This document shows, piece after piece, positions 1-11,390 of a DNA stretch of 64,000 nt. The stretch is from assembly GCF_000764555.1 (NCBI RefSeq), contig NZ_CP009574.1, forward strand, positions 1,116,001 through 1,180,000. The letters run 5' to 3'. The translations under genes and the position numbers were made by a program. Position 1 is the first letter of the stretch. The number at the start of each line of letters is the position of its first letter. The notes beneath the pieces were generated by a model. That model worked only from the letters and a program-made list of their open reading frames with translations, ran no database searches and had not been told where the DNA came from. This DNA comes from Candidatus Francisella endociliophora (GTDB lineage Bacteria > Pseudomonadota > Gammaproteobacteria > Francisellales > Francisellaceae).

Positions 1-261
1 AGCCATAATTTGTAATCTTTTATTCTCAGCAATTAACGTGAGGAAGTTCGCGAAGTTTTCATCAACATTTTCAGCAATAGCTTTAACTATATCTAGCTGT
101 GAAATAACAGGGTTAGAAACAACACTTACAAATACATCACTTTCAACAAGTTGGCTTAAAGCCTTCAACTGACTAGACCATGCTGTCAAAGCTTTGTTTT
201 CACTTGCAAACTCAAAAGCAGCTTTTGCATATGGTTTTGCAATCACATTTAGACTTGCCAT
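1..261 (-). CDS. atpH: ATP synthase F1 delta subunit (partial, 3' end outside window)
   Basis: This is the N-terminal 87 codons of the delta subunit of F1Fo ATP synthase, which links the top of F1 to the peripheral b stalk. The start ATG (rc 259-261) follows a Shine-Dalgarno-like AGGTAGGA. The visible protein begins MASLNVIAKPYAKAAFEFA, typical of AtpH, where the helical N-terminal domain binds the alpha-subunit N-termini. It lies 12 bp after atpF in the order I-B-E-F-H, as in the standard atp operon, so the alpha, gamma, beta and epsilon genes should follow beyond the window edge. The call rests on the N-terminal motif and the position in the operon. Confidence 0.95.
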   Translation of the reverse strand, partial: MASLNVIAKPYAKAAFEFASENKALTAWSSQLKALSQLVESDVFVSVVSNPVISQLDIVKAIAENVDENFANFLTLIAENKRLQIMA

Positions 262-273
262 GTATCCTACCTT

Positions 274-744
274 TTACACTTTAGCTACAAAATCTTTTAA
301 AATTTCATTGCCAGTTTGTTCGTCAACTTTTGCTGAAATAATCTTACTAGCTCCAAGCATTGCAAGATCAACAAGCTCTTGTTTAAGCTCTTCTTTTGCC
401 TTGATCTTTTCTTGCTCTATCTCAGCCATAGCCATGCTCTTGATCTTATCAGCAGCAGCAATAGCTTCTTCTTTTGCTTGCTCATCTACTTTATGAGCTC
501 TAACGTAAGCATTCTCAACTATTTCAGTAGCTTTAGCTTTAGCTTCACGTATAACTTCAGCAGACTGCCTTTTAGCGACTTCTAATTCTCTAGAGGCTCT
601 ATCAGCTGATGCTAAGCCTTCAGCTATCTTTTCTCTACGCTCTTCTAAAGCTTTACGTAGCGGCGGCCAAACAAACTTCATCGTAAACCCGACGAAGATT
701 GCAAATGTTATCATCTGGCCTATTAGGGTTATATTAATATCCAT
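274..744 (-). CDS. atpF: ATP synthase Fo subunit b
   Basis: Subunit b forms the dimeric peripheral stalk that holds F1 stationary against Fo. The 156-residue length matches bacterial b subunits. Residues about 5-27 form one membrane segment ([20 protein letters not shown]). The rest is a long charged, alanine-rich helix (for example [20 protein letters not shown]) expected to form a coiled coil. It lies between atpE and atpH in the canonical order and is co-transcribed with them on the minus strand. Confidence 0.97.
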   Translation of the reverse strand: MDINITLIGQMITFAIFVGFTMKFVWPPLRKALEERREKIAEGLASADRASRELEVAKRQSAEVIREAKAKATEIVENAYVRAHKVDEQAKEEAIAAADKIKSMAMAEIEQEKIKAKEELKQELVDLAMLGASKIISAKVDEQTGNEILKDFVAKV

Positions 745-783
745 CTACTTATCCTTTAGATAATGAAACTTATGATTTTTTAA

Positions 784-1104
<321 letters not shown>

Positions 1105-1138
1105 TTATTTTAAAGATTTATTTTTAGGTTAGTTAAAC

Positions 1139-2357
<1,219 letters not shown>

Positions 2358-2387
2358 GACTCAATATATTTTAAAAAAGTTGGAGTT

Positions 2388-2415
2388 ATCATATCAAAAA
2401 ACAATATATTAGCAA
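2388..2415 (-). promoter_or_regulatory. predicted sigma70 promoter of the atp operon
   Basis: On the minus strand, TTGCTA (2410-2415), a 16-bp spacer and TATGAT (2388-2393) lie 31 bp upstream of the atpI start. The -10 matches the consensus at five of six positions. It shares the 144-bp divergent intergenic region with the MFS gene at 2502. Confidence 0.5.
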
Positions 2416-2432
2416 AGAAAAAGCGTATAGTC

Positions 2433-2461
2433 TTGAAATACAACGCTCCTAGACATAGAAT
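2433..2461 (+). promoter_or_regulatory. predicted sigma70 promoter of the MFS transporter at 2502
   Basis: TTGAAA (2433-2438), a 17-bp spacer and TAGAAT (2456-2461) each match the consensus at five of six positions. The gene starts about 34 nt after the expected transcription start. No clear Shine-Dalgarno precedes its ATG. Confidence 0.5.
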
Positions 2462-2501
2462 TAAGCTTTATAACCACTTGCAATTATTAATATTATAAAT
2501 T

Positions 2502-3803
2502 ATGACAAAGATACACAACATAAAAGGTTATGCCTGGATAATAATAGTACTGAGCTCTTTTTTGCTATTTGACAAATACGTAATGCAAGTTTTCCCAAGC
2601 TTAATTACTGACGACATGATGTCAAGTTTTGGTACAAATGCTACCCAAACAGGAGCATTAGGTTCTGCATTTTTCTGGTCAATTATCGTTTGCCAGCTTT
2701 TTTTAGCAGGACCAATTATTGATAAGTTTGGTTTTAGACTTATTAGCCCAATATCTATAACCATATCAGCTACTGGTGTAATACTTTTTGTAGTTTCAGC
2801 CAATCTTAGCAGCTTAAGCATGGCATATATAGCACGTATAACTACAGGTATGGGAGTATCTTTTGCCACAATTTCATACTTAAAAGCCGTATCAGTATGG
2901 TTTGAACCACGTAAATTTGCCTTTGCAGCAAGCTTTTTAGCAACAGCTGCAATGATTGGAGCCCTTTGTGCGCAAGCGCCTTTAGCGTATTTAATAAATA
3001 TCTGTGGTGACTGGAAAATGGCGATGCTACTATTTTGTGTAGCTAGTTTATTTATTGCCGTTGTTTACTATATTGTTGTCCGTGACTTCAATCCTCAACA
3101 ACCTGAAGCTAGCAATCCAAGCAATCAACTAAAAACTTTAGATGCCTTAAAAGAAGTAGTTAAAAATAAAAACAACTGGCTACTAACATTTTATGTTGGT
3201 TTAAGCTTCACAGCAGTCGATGCTTTTGCAGGGTTTTGGGGCAACGCTTACTTTAGAGAAGCCTACCATATTTCAAAAGAGCAAGCAGCTACTATAATTT
3301 CAATGATTTTTATAGGTATGGCTATAGGTTCACCAATTATTGGTAAACTATCTGAAATTTTAGATAGTAGAAAAGGAGTGATGATTGTATTTCATATTAT
3401 TGGAACAATCGCGTTAAGCATAGTTCTACTTACTAAGACTAGCGCTACCACGTCAGCAATCTTACTTTTCATATTTGGATTATGTCTAGGGATTTATATG
3501 CTTTCTTTTGCAATTGGTAACCGTATTAATCCTATTATAATCACAGCAACAGTTGCTGCTTTTATTAATACAGGTGAACCTATTTTAGGTGCGATTTTTG
3601 ACCCATTAATAGGTTATTTTTTAGATTGGTCATGGACAGGGCAATACATCAATGAAGCTGGCAAAGTTGTTTCTCAACATGTTGCCAACTCTGATATCAA
3701 GTACTATGAGCTTAGCTCATATCATTTTGCATTCACTACTCTTGTTGCGAGTATGATAGCATCTCTTGTAATACTGGTAATGATTAAAGATACTAATGAC
3801 TAA
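2502..3803 (+). CDS. MFS transporter, phagosomal-transporter (Pht/Fpt) type
   Basis: A 433-residue inner-membrane carrier with the usual 12 helices in two halves. The loop after helix 2 reads AGPIIDKFGFRLIS, a form of the MFS motif A, and the hydrophilic centre (about 198-215) separates the halves. It strongly resembles the protein at 5790-7088: both start with HNIKGYAWI and share SFLL-DKY and IGNRINPII. In Legionella, Pht transporters import amino acids such as threonine, and Francisella has an expanded Fpt subfamily linked to growth in host cells. The substrate cannot be read from the sequence. It has its own promoter, diverges from atp and ends 1 bp before the convergent rluC stop. Confidence 0.85.
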   Translation: MTKIHNIKGYAWIIIVLSSFLLFDKYVMQVFPSLITDDMMSSFGTNATQTGALGSAFFWSIIVCQLFLAGPIIDKFGFRLISPISITISATGVILFVVSANLSSLSMAYIARITTGMGVSFATISYLKAVSVWFEPRKFAFAASFLATAAMIGALCAQAPLAYLINICGDWKMAMLLFCVASLFIAVVYYIVVRDFNPQQPEASNPSNQLKTLDALKEVVKNKNNWLLTFYVGLSFTAVDAFAGFWGNAYFREAYHISKEQAATIISMIFIGMAIGSPIIGKLSEILDSRKGVMIVFHIIGTIALSIVLLTKTSATTSAILLFIFGLCLGIYMLSFAIGNRINPIIITATVAAFINTGEPILGAIFDPLIGYFLDWSWTGQYINEAGKVVSQHVANSDIKYYELSSYHFAFTTLVASMIASLVILVMIKDTND

Positions 3804-3804
3804 T

Positions 3805-4728
3805 TTAATTAAGAAACTGTTCAAATCTAGTATCTAACTTAGCCTCTACGGATATTTTTTTCTGTTGTTTCTCATCAAAAAACTCTAACTTGCCAGCATG
3901 AAGCAGTAATTTATCAATTCCTTTTTTAGCTAGTAGCTGATCTTTGTCTGCGAAGCCGTATTTTTTATCCGCAGCAATTGGGTGTCCCATAGCTTTTGTA
4001 TGTACCCTAATTTGATGAGTTCTACCAGTTTCAAGTTTAATTTCAAGAATGCTAAACTCCCCCACTCTTCTAACTGATATAATTTTTGTTAAAGCTTTCT
4101 TACCGTCCACTCTATCTACACGAACAATTCTTTGACCATCTTTTGTCTCTGTTCTTTTAAGTGGTAAATCTATCTCTTTTGTTTTCTCATCCCAATGCCC
4201 ATGAACAATTGCATAATAAACTTTATTAACTTTCCTTTCTTTAAAAATATCAAAAAAATAAACTAGTGAACTATGTTTCTTTGCTAGAAGCACACAACCA
4301 GATGTCTCTTTATCTAGCCTGTGAACTAAATCTAAACGCCTAGCCTTAGGTCTTAGTTGTCGTAGTCTCTCAACTAAACCAGAATTTACACCTGATCCGC
4401 CATGCACTGCCATTCCAGATGGCTTATTTACAATGATATAGTCATCATTTTCATAAAGTATTCTTTGCTCAAGAAAGTCTAAATGATTTTGAGAAACCTT
4501 AATTTGCTCCTGCTGCTCTTCTAGTGAAAATGGTGGAACTCGAACAATATCTCCAGCACTAACGCGAGAAGTCTGTTTAACTCTTTTTTTATTTACACGT
4601 AGTTCGCCTTTACGAATCCAACGATAAATTAAAGACTTAGGTAAACGCGAAAATTTGCCAATTAGAAAATTATCAATACGCTGATTTACAACATCATCAG
4701 AAACTTCTAAGAACTGAACTTTATTCAT
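3805..4728 (-). CDS. rluC: 23S rRNA pseudouridine synthase, RluC/RluD family
   Basis: Isomerises specific uridines of 23S rRNA to pseudouridine. An N-terminal S4 RNA-binding domain (about 15-65) precedes the RluA-type catalytic domain. The catalytic aspartate is D139 in HRLDKETSGCVLLAK, followed by the conserved RTHQIRVH motif. I chose ATG 4728 over the frame opening at 4761: GGAG lies about 8 nt upstream and the ATG overlaps the zapE stop (ATGAATAA), which implies translational coupling. At 307 residues it is near RluC length; RluC rather than RluD is my best guess from the N-terminal domain. Confidence 0.9.
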   Translation of the reverse strand: MNKVQFLEVSDDVVNQRIDNFLIGKFSRLPKSLIYRWIRKGELRVNKKRVKQTSRVSAGDIVRVPPFSLEEQQEQIKVSQNHLDFLEQRILYENDDYIIVNKPSGMAVHGGSGVNSGLVERLRQLRPKARRLDLVHRLDKETSGCVLLAKKHSSLVYFFDIFKERKVNKVYYAIVHGHWDEKTKEIDLPLKRTETKDGQRIVRVDRVDGKKALTKIISVRRVGEFSILEIKLETGRTHQIRVHTKAMGHPIAADKKYGFADKDQLLAKKGIDKLLLHAGKLEFFDEKQQKKISVEAKLDTRFEQFLN

Positions 4729-5788
4729 TAGAAGCTCCAAAAGCTGAGTTTTGCATATCATTTAATCTACTTATTGTTCTTTGAAATTGAAACCTTAGTT
4801 TTTCACCTTGATATATTTCTTTAAAATCATTATTTGCCAAGATAATAACCTTTTTGTTCTGATCATAAAATTCATCTATTAAAGCAATAAATCTCCTTGC
4901 CATATCCTCATTATATTCATCAAAACCTGTAAGATTATAAATAAATATTTGCTGATATCTTTTACAGAGTTCTATATAGTCATGAGAACTACGCCCAGCT
5001 CCGCAGATCACCTTAAAGTCAAAACATACGTCTTTATAACTCAAAAGCATTGTTGGAATGTCTCTCGAGAGTACCTGAATATTAAAATCTTTATCAAAAC
5101 CAGAGTTCCTCAAAAAGAACTTGTCAAAAAAGTTTTTACGATTTTGCTCATTATAAGGATATAAATAGTTCAAATGCTCAGTTGGCAATCTAAATCTATA
5201 ATCCACTCCAGAATCTAAATTTAAAACATCAACATTTTCCAACAATACATCAATAGCCGGTAAAAACATTTCTCTTTGTAAACCATTTTTATATAAACCA
5301 CGAGGCTCTATATTTGAAGTTGCTACTAACACTACGCCTAAGCTAAAAAGTTCTGTAAAAACATTCCCTAAAATCATAGCATCCGCAATATCTTCAACAA
5401 AAAATTCATCAAAGCATATAACTTGTGTTCGCCTTGCCATATCATAAGCAACTCTTGATATAGGGTTTTTTTTACCCTGATATTTTCTTAGTTGAGTATG
5501 GATATCTTTCATAAAGTGAGAAAAATGCTGACGTAATTTCTTTTCTGTAGGGATATTTTCATAGAAAATGTCCATAATAAAAGTCTTACCACGACCAACT
5601 CCTCCCCACATATAGAGGCCTTTGATCGAAGGATAAAAAGATTTTTTAAAAAAATTAAATTTTGATGTTTTTTTTGAGTTTACCTGATCAATTATTTCTT
5701 GTAGATCTTTTACAGCTTCTATTTGTAAAGAATCAGCCATCAAGCCTAACTCTTTAACTTTTTGTAAGTAAACCTGCTCAAGATTCAT
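4721..5788 (-). CDS. zapE: AFG1-family ATPase ZapE (cell division)
   Basis: A 355-residue P-loop ATPase of the AFG1/ZapE family. E. coli ZapE associates with the Z-ring under stress and is needed for division under low oxygen. Walker A is GGVGRGKT (62-69) and Walker B is VICFDEF (123-129), followed by the family sequence EDIADAMIL. Sensor-type ATSNIEPRGLYKNGLQR follows. The gene lies between the MFS gene at 5790 (1-bp gap) and rluC (8-bp overlap), so all three are probably co-transcribed. Confidence 0.9.
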   Translation of the reverse strand: MNLEQVYLQKVKELGLMADSLQIEAVKDLQEIIDQVNSKKTSKFNFFKKSFYPSIKGLYMWGGVGRGKTFIMDIFYENIPTEKKLRQHFSHFMKDIHTQLRKYQGKKNPISRVAYDMARRTQVICFDEFFVEDIADAMILGNVFTELFSLGVVLVATSNIEPRGLYKNGLQREMFLPAIDVLLENVDVLNLDSGVDYRFRLPTEHLNYLYPYNEQNRKNFFDKFFLRNSGFDKDFNIQVLSRDIPTMLLSYKDVCFDFKVICGAGRSSHDYIELCKRYQQIFIYNLTGFDEYNEDMARRFIALIDEFYDQNKKVIILANNDFKEIYQGEKLRFQFQRTISRLNDMQNSAFGASNE

Positions 5789-5789
5789 A

Positions 5790-7088
5790 TTACTTCACTT
5801 CTTTATCTTTTACCAAAATTAATAAGAAAAATGATACTACCATACTAAATACAAGTATTAAAAACGCATTATGATAAGCGCTTACATGAAAATATCTATG
5901 CGCACCCTCTGTCATAACATTTGAGATATGATTATGTACATCAATATATTGTCCTGTCCAAGTCAAATCTAATAAGTGACCTATCAGAGGATCAAATAAA
6001 GCTCCCAACAAAGGCTCTCCAGTATTAATTAAAGCTGCAACAGTAGCTGCTACGATTATTGGGTTAATACGGTTTCCAATAGCAAATGCAAGCATATATA
6101 CACCTAAACAAAAACCAAAGATAAATAGTAAAATACCTGAAACAGCTGGAGTAAGCTTAAACTGTAAAACCAAAGCCAACGATATTGTAGCAACAATATG
6201 AAAAGCCACCATAATACCAACACGATTATCAAATTTTTCTGAAAGTTTACCTATTACAGGAGACCCTATTGCTAGACCTAAAAACATCATTGATACAATA
6301 TATGAAGCTTCTTGTACATTTATATGATACAACTCTCTAAAATAATTATTTCCCCAAATACCACCAAAAACATCAATTGTTGTAAAAGTAAGGCCTGTAT
6401 ACAAGGTTAAATACCAATTGTTTTTATTAAGCAGGACTTTCTTGATTCCTGCAAGAGTGCCTGTATCTGAGGTTGCTTTATTAATATCAGAGGCATGAGG
6501 GTTATAATCTCTAACAAGCGCCAAATATAACAAAGCAATAAAAATACTAAAAATTGCGTAACTAATTAGCGCACTATGCCAAGATCCAGTAAGCTTGATA
6601 AGATAAACTAAAGGCACTTGACCAAGCAATGCGCCTGTCATGGCTGCAGTCATCAAAAAACTACAAACAAAAGCAAATTTACGAGGGTCAAACCACACAG
6701 CAGCAGCTTTTATATATCCAACCGTTGCAAAAGATGCTCCTATACCTATCATTAATCGCGATACACAACCTAATGCAAAACTATGAATATCTGCGGCTAA
6801 TACAAACAACAACAGTCCTACAGCAGAAAGAATTAGCGAAAAAAAACTAACCTTTCTAAAGCCCAACTTATCAATAATTGGCCCAGCTACAAAAAACTGA
6901 CAAAAAACCACAGACCACAGAAACAATGATACCATTGCACTCATTTGTGTAGCATTAATTGAAAAACTACTCATCAGTTCATTGGCGATCAGACTCGGTG
7001 AAACATTCATTATATACTTATCTATTAATAAGAATGAGCTTAATGCAACTACTATCCAAGCGTAGCCTTTAATATTATGTAATTTCAT
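5790..7088 (-). CDS. MFS transporter, phagosomal-transporter (Pht/Fpt) type, second copy
   Basis: A 432-residue 12-helix carrier, clearly paralogous to the one at 2502. It shares HNIKGYAWI, a motif-A-like GPIIDKLGFRKVS after helix 2, and AIGNRINPIIVAATVAA in the second half. It lies 11 bp after hisS and 1 bp before zapE on the same strand, so it is probably expressed from the translation operon or an internal promoter. The substrate is unknown; nutrient or amino-acid uptake is inferred from the Legionella Pht family. Confidence 0.85.
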   Translation of the reverse strand: MKLHNIKGYAWIVVALSSFLLIDKYIMNVSPSLIANELMSSFSINATQMSAMVSLFLWSVVFCQFFVAGPIIDKLGFRKVSFFSLILSAVGLLLFVLAADIHSFALGCVSRLMIGIGASFATVGYIKAAAVWFDPRKFAFVCSFLMTAAMTGALLGQVPLVYLIKLTGSWHSALISYAIFSIFIALLYLALVRDYNPHASDINKATSDTGTLAGIKKVLLNKNNWYLTLYTGLTFTTIDVFGGIWGNNYFRELYHINVQEASYIVSMMFLGLAIGSPVIGKLSEKFDNRVGIMVAFHIVATISLALVLQFKLTPAVSGILLFIFGFCLGVYMLAFAIGNRINPIIVAATVAALINTGEPLLGALFDPLIGHLLDLTWTGQYIDVHNHISNVMTEGAHRYFHVSAYHNAFLILVFSMVVSFFLLILVKDKEVK

Positions 7089-7099
7089 TTATTCCTTTT

Positions 7100-8365
7100 T
7101 CACATTTCTAGAAAATTAACCAACTCAGCAAAAGAAACTTGCTCTTGCGATTTATCTTGCTGTAAGTATTTTATACCAGCAGTTTGATTATCCAACTCAT
7201 CTTGACCAATAATTACAGCGATTTTTGCATCTGATTTATCAGCTTTTTTAAATTGTGATTTAAAGCTACCAAATTTTAGATCCATATCAACTTTTAAATC
7301 AGGAAGTTCTGAACGAATAGTATCAACTACAGCCAGTGACTTATGTAACTGCTCCTTATCTAGGATAAAGAACACATCACAGACATCTTTTTGATTAGGT
7401 AATTTTCCCAAATCTTCCAACAATAAAAGCAACCTTTCCATACCAATTGCAAAACCAATTGCTCCTGCTTTTTGACCACCAAGGTTCTCTAGTAAGCTAT
7501 CATATCTACCACCCGCACATATTGCACTCTGGGCACCTAGCCTGTCTGTAGTCCACTCAAAAACCAAGCCACTATAGTAGTCTAGACCTCTAACAAGGTT
7601 TTGATTAATTTTATAATTAACGCCTAAAGCATCTAGATATTCACAAGTTTGTTTAAACCTTGCTGTTAACTCTTGATCTATAAAATCAATTAACTTAGGA
7701 GCATTAATTAAAATATCCTGTGTTTTCTCAACTTTTGAATCTAGAATCCTAAGCGGATTTTTATCTAACCTTTTGATTGAATCTTCATCTAGCTCAGTAT
7801 GATAAGGCTTCAAATAATCTAACAATGCTTTTGTGTATTGTTGTCTGTTTTCAGCAGAACCAAGACTATTTATCTCAAGTGTTACAAACTCAGAAATACC
7901 AAGCTCTTTGAAAAGACTCCACGCTACTGATAAAATCTCCAAATCTATCGCAATGCTATCAAAGCCATAAGCCTCGACACCTAGCTGATAAAACTGTCTA
8001 TAACGCCCTTTTTGCGGCCTTTCATAACGAAACATTGGACCACAATACCAAAGCTTCTGAGTTTGTCCTCTATTAGCTAGACTATTCTCGATAACCATCC
8101 TAACACAGCCAGCCGTTCCTTCTGGTCTTAAGGTAAGACTATCACCATTTCTATCTTGAAAGTCATAAGTTTCTTTTGAAACAATGTCGGAAGTCTCTCC
8201 AACACTTCTATGAAAAAGTTCGCTTTTTTCTAAAATAGGCAATCTTGTTTCATTATAGTTGTAATTATCTAAAATAGATTTTATTTTTGACTCTAAGAAT
8301 TGCCACTTACGGCTTTGGTCTGGCAGAATATCATTAAAACCACGAATAATAGTAAGTTTACTCAT
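7100..8365 (-). CDS. hisS: histidyl-tRNA synthetase
   Basis: Charges tRNA-His with histidine in the cytosol. It is a class II synthetase of 421 residues, the normal bacterial length. Motif 2 is [17 protein letters not shown] (111-127), preceded by LRPEGTAG (79-86). The histidine-specific loops are [15 protein letters not shown] (257-271), with catalytic-site R259, and [11 protein letters not shown]-terminal anticodon-binding domain follows (about 325-421). It is 6 bp after rbfA in the tRNA-fMet/rimP/nusA/infB/rbfA/hisS series. Confidence 0.97.
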   Translation of the reverse strand: MSKLTIIRGFNDILPDQSRKWQFLESKIKSILDNYNYNETRLPILEKSELFHRSVGETSDIVSKETYDFQDRNGDSLTLRPEGTAGCVRMVIENSLANRGQTQKLWYCGPMFRYERPQKGRYRQFYQLGVEAYGFDSIAIDLEILSVAWSLFKELGISEFVTLEINSLGSAENRQQYTKALLDYLKPYHTELDEDSIKRLDKNPLRILDSKVEKTQDILINAPKLIDFIDQELTARFKQTCEYLDALGVNYKINQNLVRGLDYYSGLVFEWTTDRLGAQSAICAGGRYDSLLENLGGQKAGAIGFAIGMERLLLLLEDLGKLPNQKDVCDVFFILDKEQLHKSLAVVDTIRSELPDLKVDMDLKFGSFKSQFKKADKSDAKIAVIIGQDELDNQTAGIKYLQQDKSQEQVSFAELVNFLEM

Positions 8366-8371
8366 ACGAGT

Positions 8372-8803
8372 TTACCTTAATTTTTCAACTTTGCTTTCTT
8401 TCTCACCATCTTTATAGTTTTCTTCTAGTGACTTATCATCCTGCTTAATTATCTTAGAGTCTGCATCTAAGGCTTGCTGGATCTTATCCTCCATTTCCAT
8501 ACCATAGTCAAGTGAGCTATCGTAGATAAACTTAAGATTTGGCACTATTCTTAAACTCAAAGATTTTGCTATTGATGATCTAAAAAAGCCCTTTGATTTC
8601 TCAAATGCTTTTGCAATATATGCACTATCTTCAATTGCTAAACAAGTATAATAAACTTTTGCATAAGATAGATCTTTAGAAAGGTCTATTTCTGTAATAG
8701 TTGCTGTAGCAAGCTTAGGATCTTTAATCTTTGTACGCAACAATAGCGATATTACCTTTTGCAGCTCACTAGCAACTCTTTGTACTCTACCTTCTGCAGC
8801 CAT
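8372..8803 (-). CDS. rbfA: 30S ribosome-binding factor A
   Basis: RbfA binds immature 30S subunits near helix 1 of 16S rRNA and supports late maturation and cold adaptation. The protein has the expected KH-like core: N-terminal [30 protein letters not shown], and [24 protein letters not shown] near the end of the fold. A charged, lysine/glutamate-rich tail follows (about 118-143). It starts 2 bp after the infB stop, as in the usual infB-rbfA pair. Confidence 0.95.
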   Translation of the reverse strand: MAAEGRVQRVASELQKVISLLLRTKIKDPKLATATITEIDLSKDLSYAKVYYTCLAIEDSAYIAKAFEKSKGFFRSSIAKSLSLRIVPNLKFIYDSSLDYGMEMEDKIQQALDADSKIIKQDDKSLEENYKDGEKESKVEKLR

Positions 8804-8805
8804 AA

Positions 8806-11352
8806 TTATAACTCCTTAGCAACCTCAATAACTTCAAATACCTCAATTTGGTCACCTGCTCGTACATCGTTGTAATTTCTTACACCAATACCACATTCCA
8901 TGCCTTTTTTAACTTCATTGGCATCATCCTTAAATCTCTTAAGTGATTCAAGACTACCTTCATAAATAACAACGTTATCTCTTAGGACACGAATTGGATT
9001 TGTACGTTTAACAGATCCTTCAATAACCATACAACCAGCAATTGAACCAAATTTAGAAGACCTATAAACTTCTCTAACTTCAGCAATACCAATAATTTGC
9101 TCTTTCATCTCTGGAGATAGAAGACCTGTCATTGCTTTTTTCACATCATCTATTAAATCATAAATAATATTATAATAGCGAAGTTCTACACCATCAGTTT
9201 CAGCAAGTTTCTTCGCAGCACCATCAGCACGGACATTAAAACCAACTATTACAGCAGTCGACGCAACTGCTAGAGTAACATCAGATGATGTAATACCACC
9301 AATACCGCTGGCAATAATATCAACCTTAACTTCCTCTGTAGAAAGCTTAAGCAATGACTCTCTAATAGCTTCAACAGAACCTTGAACATCACCTTTAAGG
9401 ATAATTTTTAGTACTTGTTGCTCACCTTCTTTGCCCATACTGCTAAACATGTTAGATAACTTAAGAGCTTGTTCTTGAGCAATTTTAGCTTCTTTTTGCT
9501 TTTGTGATCTCTGAGATGCAAGCTCTTTAGCTTTTTTCTCATTTTCAATCACAACCATCTCATCACCTGCAGCAGGTACACCAGATAAGCCTAGAATTTC
9601 TACTGGAGTTGCAGGACCTGCAGCTTTAATTTTGTTGCCAAGATCATCATGCATCGCTCTAACTCTACCATACTCGGTACCACACAAGATATTATCACCT
9701 TGATTAAGCTTACCATTTTGTACAAGAACTGTAGCAACTGGACCACGACCTTTTTCTAAGCGAGACTCCACAACCACACCTTCAGCTGGTCCCTCAGCAA
9801 AAGCTTCTAATTCTAAAACTTCTGATTGTAATAAAACTGCATCCAATAGATCAGTAATACCTTCGCCACTCTTAGCAGATACATTAGCAAACATTACATC
9901 ACCACCCCAAGATTCTGGAATGACGTCTCTTTGTGCTAACTCACCAGTAACTTTATCAGGATCTGCTTCTGGTTTATCAATTTTGTTCACAGCAACAACG
10001 ATTGGTACACCCGCAGCTTTAGCATGTTGAATAGCTTCTTCTGTCTGAGGCATCACACCATCATCTGCCGCAACTACTAAAATTACGATATCTGTACTTT
10101 TAGCACCACGCGCACGCATTGATGTAAACGCTTCATGTCCTGGTGTATCTAAGAATGTAATAGAACCCTTATCTGTTTTAACAGAATATGCACCAATATG
10201 CTGAGTAATACCACCAGCTTCACCAGCCACAACTCTTGCTTTACGGATATAGTCAAGTAAAGATGTTTTACCATGATCTACATGCCCCATAATAGTTACA
10301 ACAGGAGCTCTAGTAATTTGTTTATGTGCACTTCTATCAACTGTTGTTACAGCTTCTTCAAGAGCATTTTCATTATGAAGTGTATACTTATGACCCATTT
10401 CTTCAATAATCAAAATAGCAGTATCTTGATCTAATGATTGATTAATAGTTGCCATTACGCCCATATTGAAAAGCGCCTTAACAATTTCAGCACCTTTTAC
10501 AGCCATTCTTTGAGCAAGGTCACTAACTGTAATACCTTCATGTATTTCTACTGTTTTAACAGCACTTTCAACAGGCTTTGTGAACTCTTGTCTTTTAACT
10601 CTAGGAGCTTTTAGTTTACCTTTTTTAGAACCAAATTCATCAAAAGAGTCCATATCTCCAGCAAGCTGTGACAACTGTCTAGGATTAGCTTTCTTAAATC
10701 CTTTACCACCAGTTTTTTTCGCCTTTGATTTTCTTTCTTCTTCTTCACGCTTAAACTTAGTATTAGTAGTTTTAGAGTCAGAAAATACTTTTTTATTAGT
10801 TTTTTTCTTTGACTTAGATGCAGAATCACCCTCAGAACTCTCTTGCTTATCAATCTTTGGAGCAACAACTTCTGGCATAGATGTAATTTTAAAACCACTA
10901 GCAGCAGGTTTTTTTGCTGGCTGCTGTGATTGAACACTTTCTACATGTTCTTTTTTTACTTGAGGATTTTGAGCTTTTTCTTTTACCTGTTCCGCTACTT
11001 TTGTCTCAACACTATTAGATGACTCTGGCATAGATTGAGCTACCTCTTCAACAGTAGCTTTAACAAGTTGCTCTTCTTTAGCAGGTTCTTCTACTTTTTT
11101 AGCTACACGTCTCTTTTTCTTAACAGAAACATTGATTTTATGCTTACCATCTAACTTAACTGTAGTTGTTTTTTTTCTAGCTGCTGAACTTTTTGCACTA
11201 TTTATTTTTTCCAACAAAGTTTTCATCTCCGCTGGAGTTAGAGTGTCTTTATCACTTGACTTATCTATACCAAAAGACTTCAGCTGTTTTATTAACGTAT
11301 CTACTTCTTTATTCGTTTGTTGTGCCAGTTGGCCAACTGTAATATCTGCCAT
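8806..11352 (-). CDS. infB: translation initiation factor IF-2
   Basis: The GTPase that brings fMet-tRNA to the 30S subunit and promotes subunit joining. At 848 residues it is a long IF-2 form. An IF2_N-type domain (1-60, [20 protein letters not shown]) is followed by a long lysine/alanine/glutamine-rich low-complexity linker (about 60-260). A second IF2_N-like domain leads to the GTPase domain with GHVDHGKT (356-363), DTPGHEAF and [10 protein letters not shown]. The C-terminal domains include the fMet-tRNA-binding region. The gene lies between nusA and rbfA, and the initiator tRNA is encoded upstream in the same orientation. Confidence 0.98.
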   Translation of the reverse strand: MADITVGQLAQQTNKEVDTLIKQLKSFGIDKSSDKDTLTPAEMKTLLEKINSAKSSAARKKTTTVKLDGKHKINVSVKKKRRVAKKVEEPAKEEQLVKATVEEVAQSMPESSNSVETKVAEQVKEKAQNPQVKKEHVESVQSQQPAKKPAASGFKITSMPEVVAPKIDKQESSEGDSASKSKKKTNKKVFSDSKTTNTKFKREEEERKSKAKKTGGKGFKKANPRQLSQLAGDMDSFDEFGSKKGKLKAPRVKRQEFTKPVESAVKTVEIHEGITVSDLAQRMAVKGAEIVKALFNMGVMATINQSLDQDTAILIIEEMGHKYTLHNENALEEAVTTVDRSAHKQITRAPVVTIMGHVDHGKTSLLDYIRKARVVAGEAGGITQHIGAYSVKTDKGSITFLDTPGHEAFTSMRARGAKSTDIVILVVAADDGVMPQTEEAIQHAKAAGVPIVVAVNKIDKPEADPDKVTGELAQRDVIPESWGGDVMFANVSAKSGEGITDLLDAVLLQSEVLELEAFAEGPAEGVVVESRLEKGRGPVATVLVQNGKLNQGDNILCGTEYGRVRAMHDDLGNKIKAAGPATPVEILGLSGVPAAGDEMVVIENEKKAKELASQRSQKQKEAKIAQEQALKLSNMFSSMGKEGEQQVLKIILKGDVQGSVEAIRESLLKLSTEEVKVDIIASGIGGITSSDVTLAVASTAVIVGFNVRADGAAKKLAETDGVELRYYNIIYDLIDDVKKAMTGLLSPEMKEQIIGIAEVREVYRSSKFGSIAGCMVIEGSVKRTNPIRVLRDNVVIYEGSLESLKRFKDDANEVKKGMECGIGVRNYNDVRAGDQIEVFEVIEVAKEL

Positions 11353-11390
11353 TTCCCTCTCCTTTGTACTTACTTTATATGCGTACTTTC

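Noticed and set aside
10580-10937. Open frames on both strands inside infB
   Set aside because: They overlap the lysine/glutamate-rich IF-2 linker, where low complexity opens other frames.
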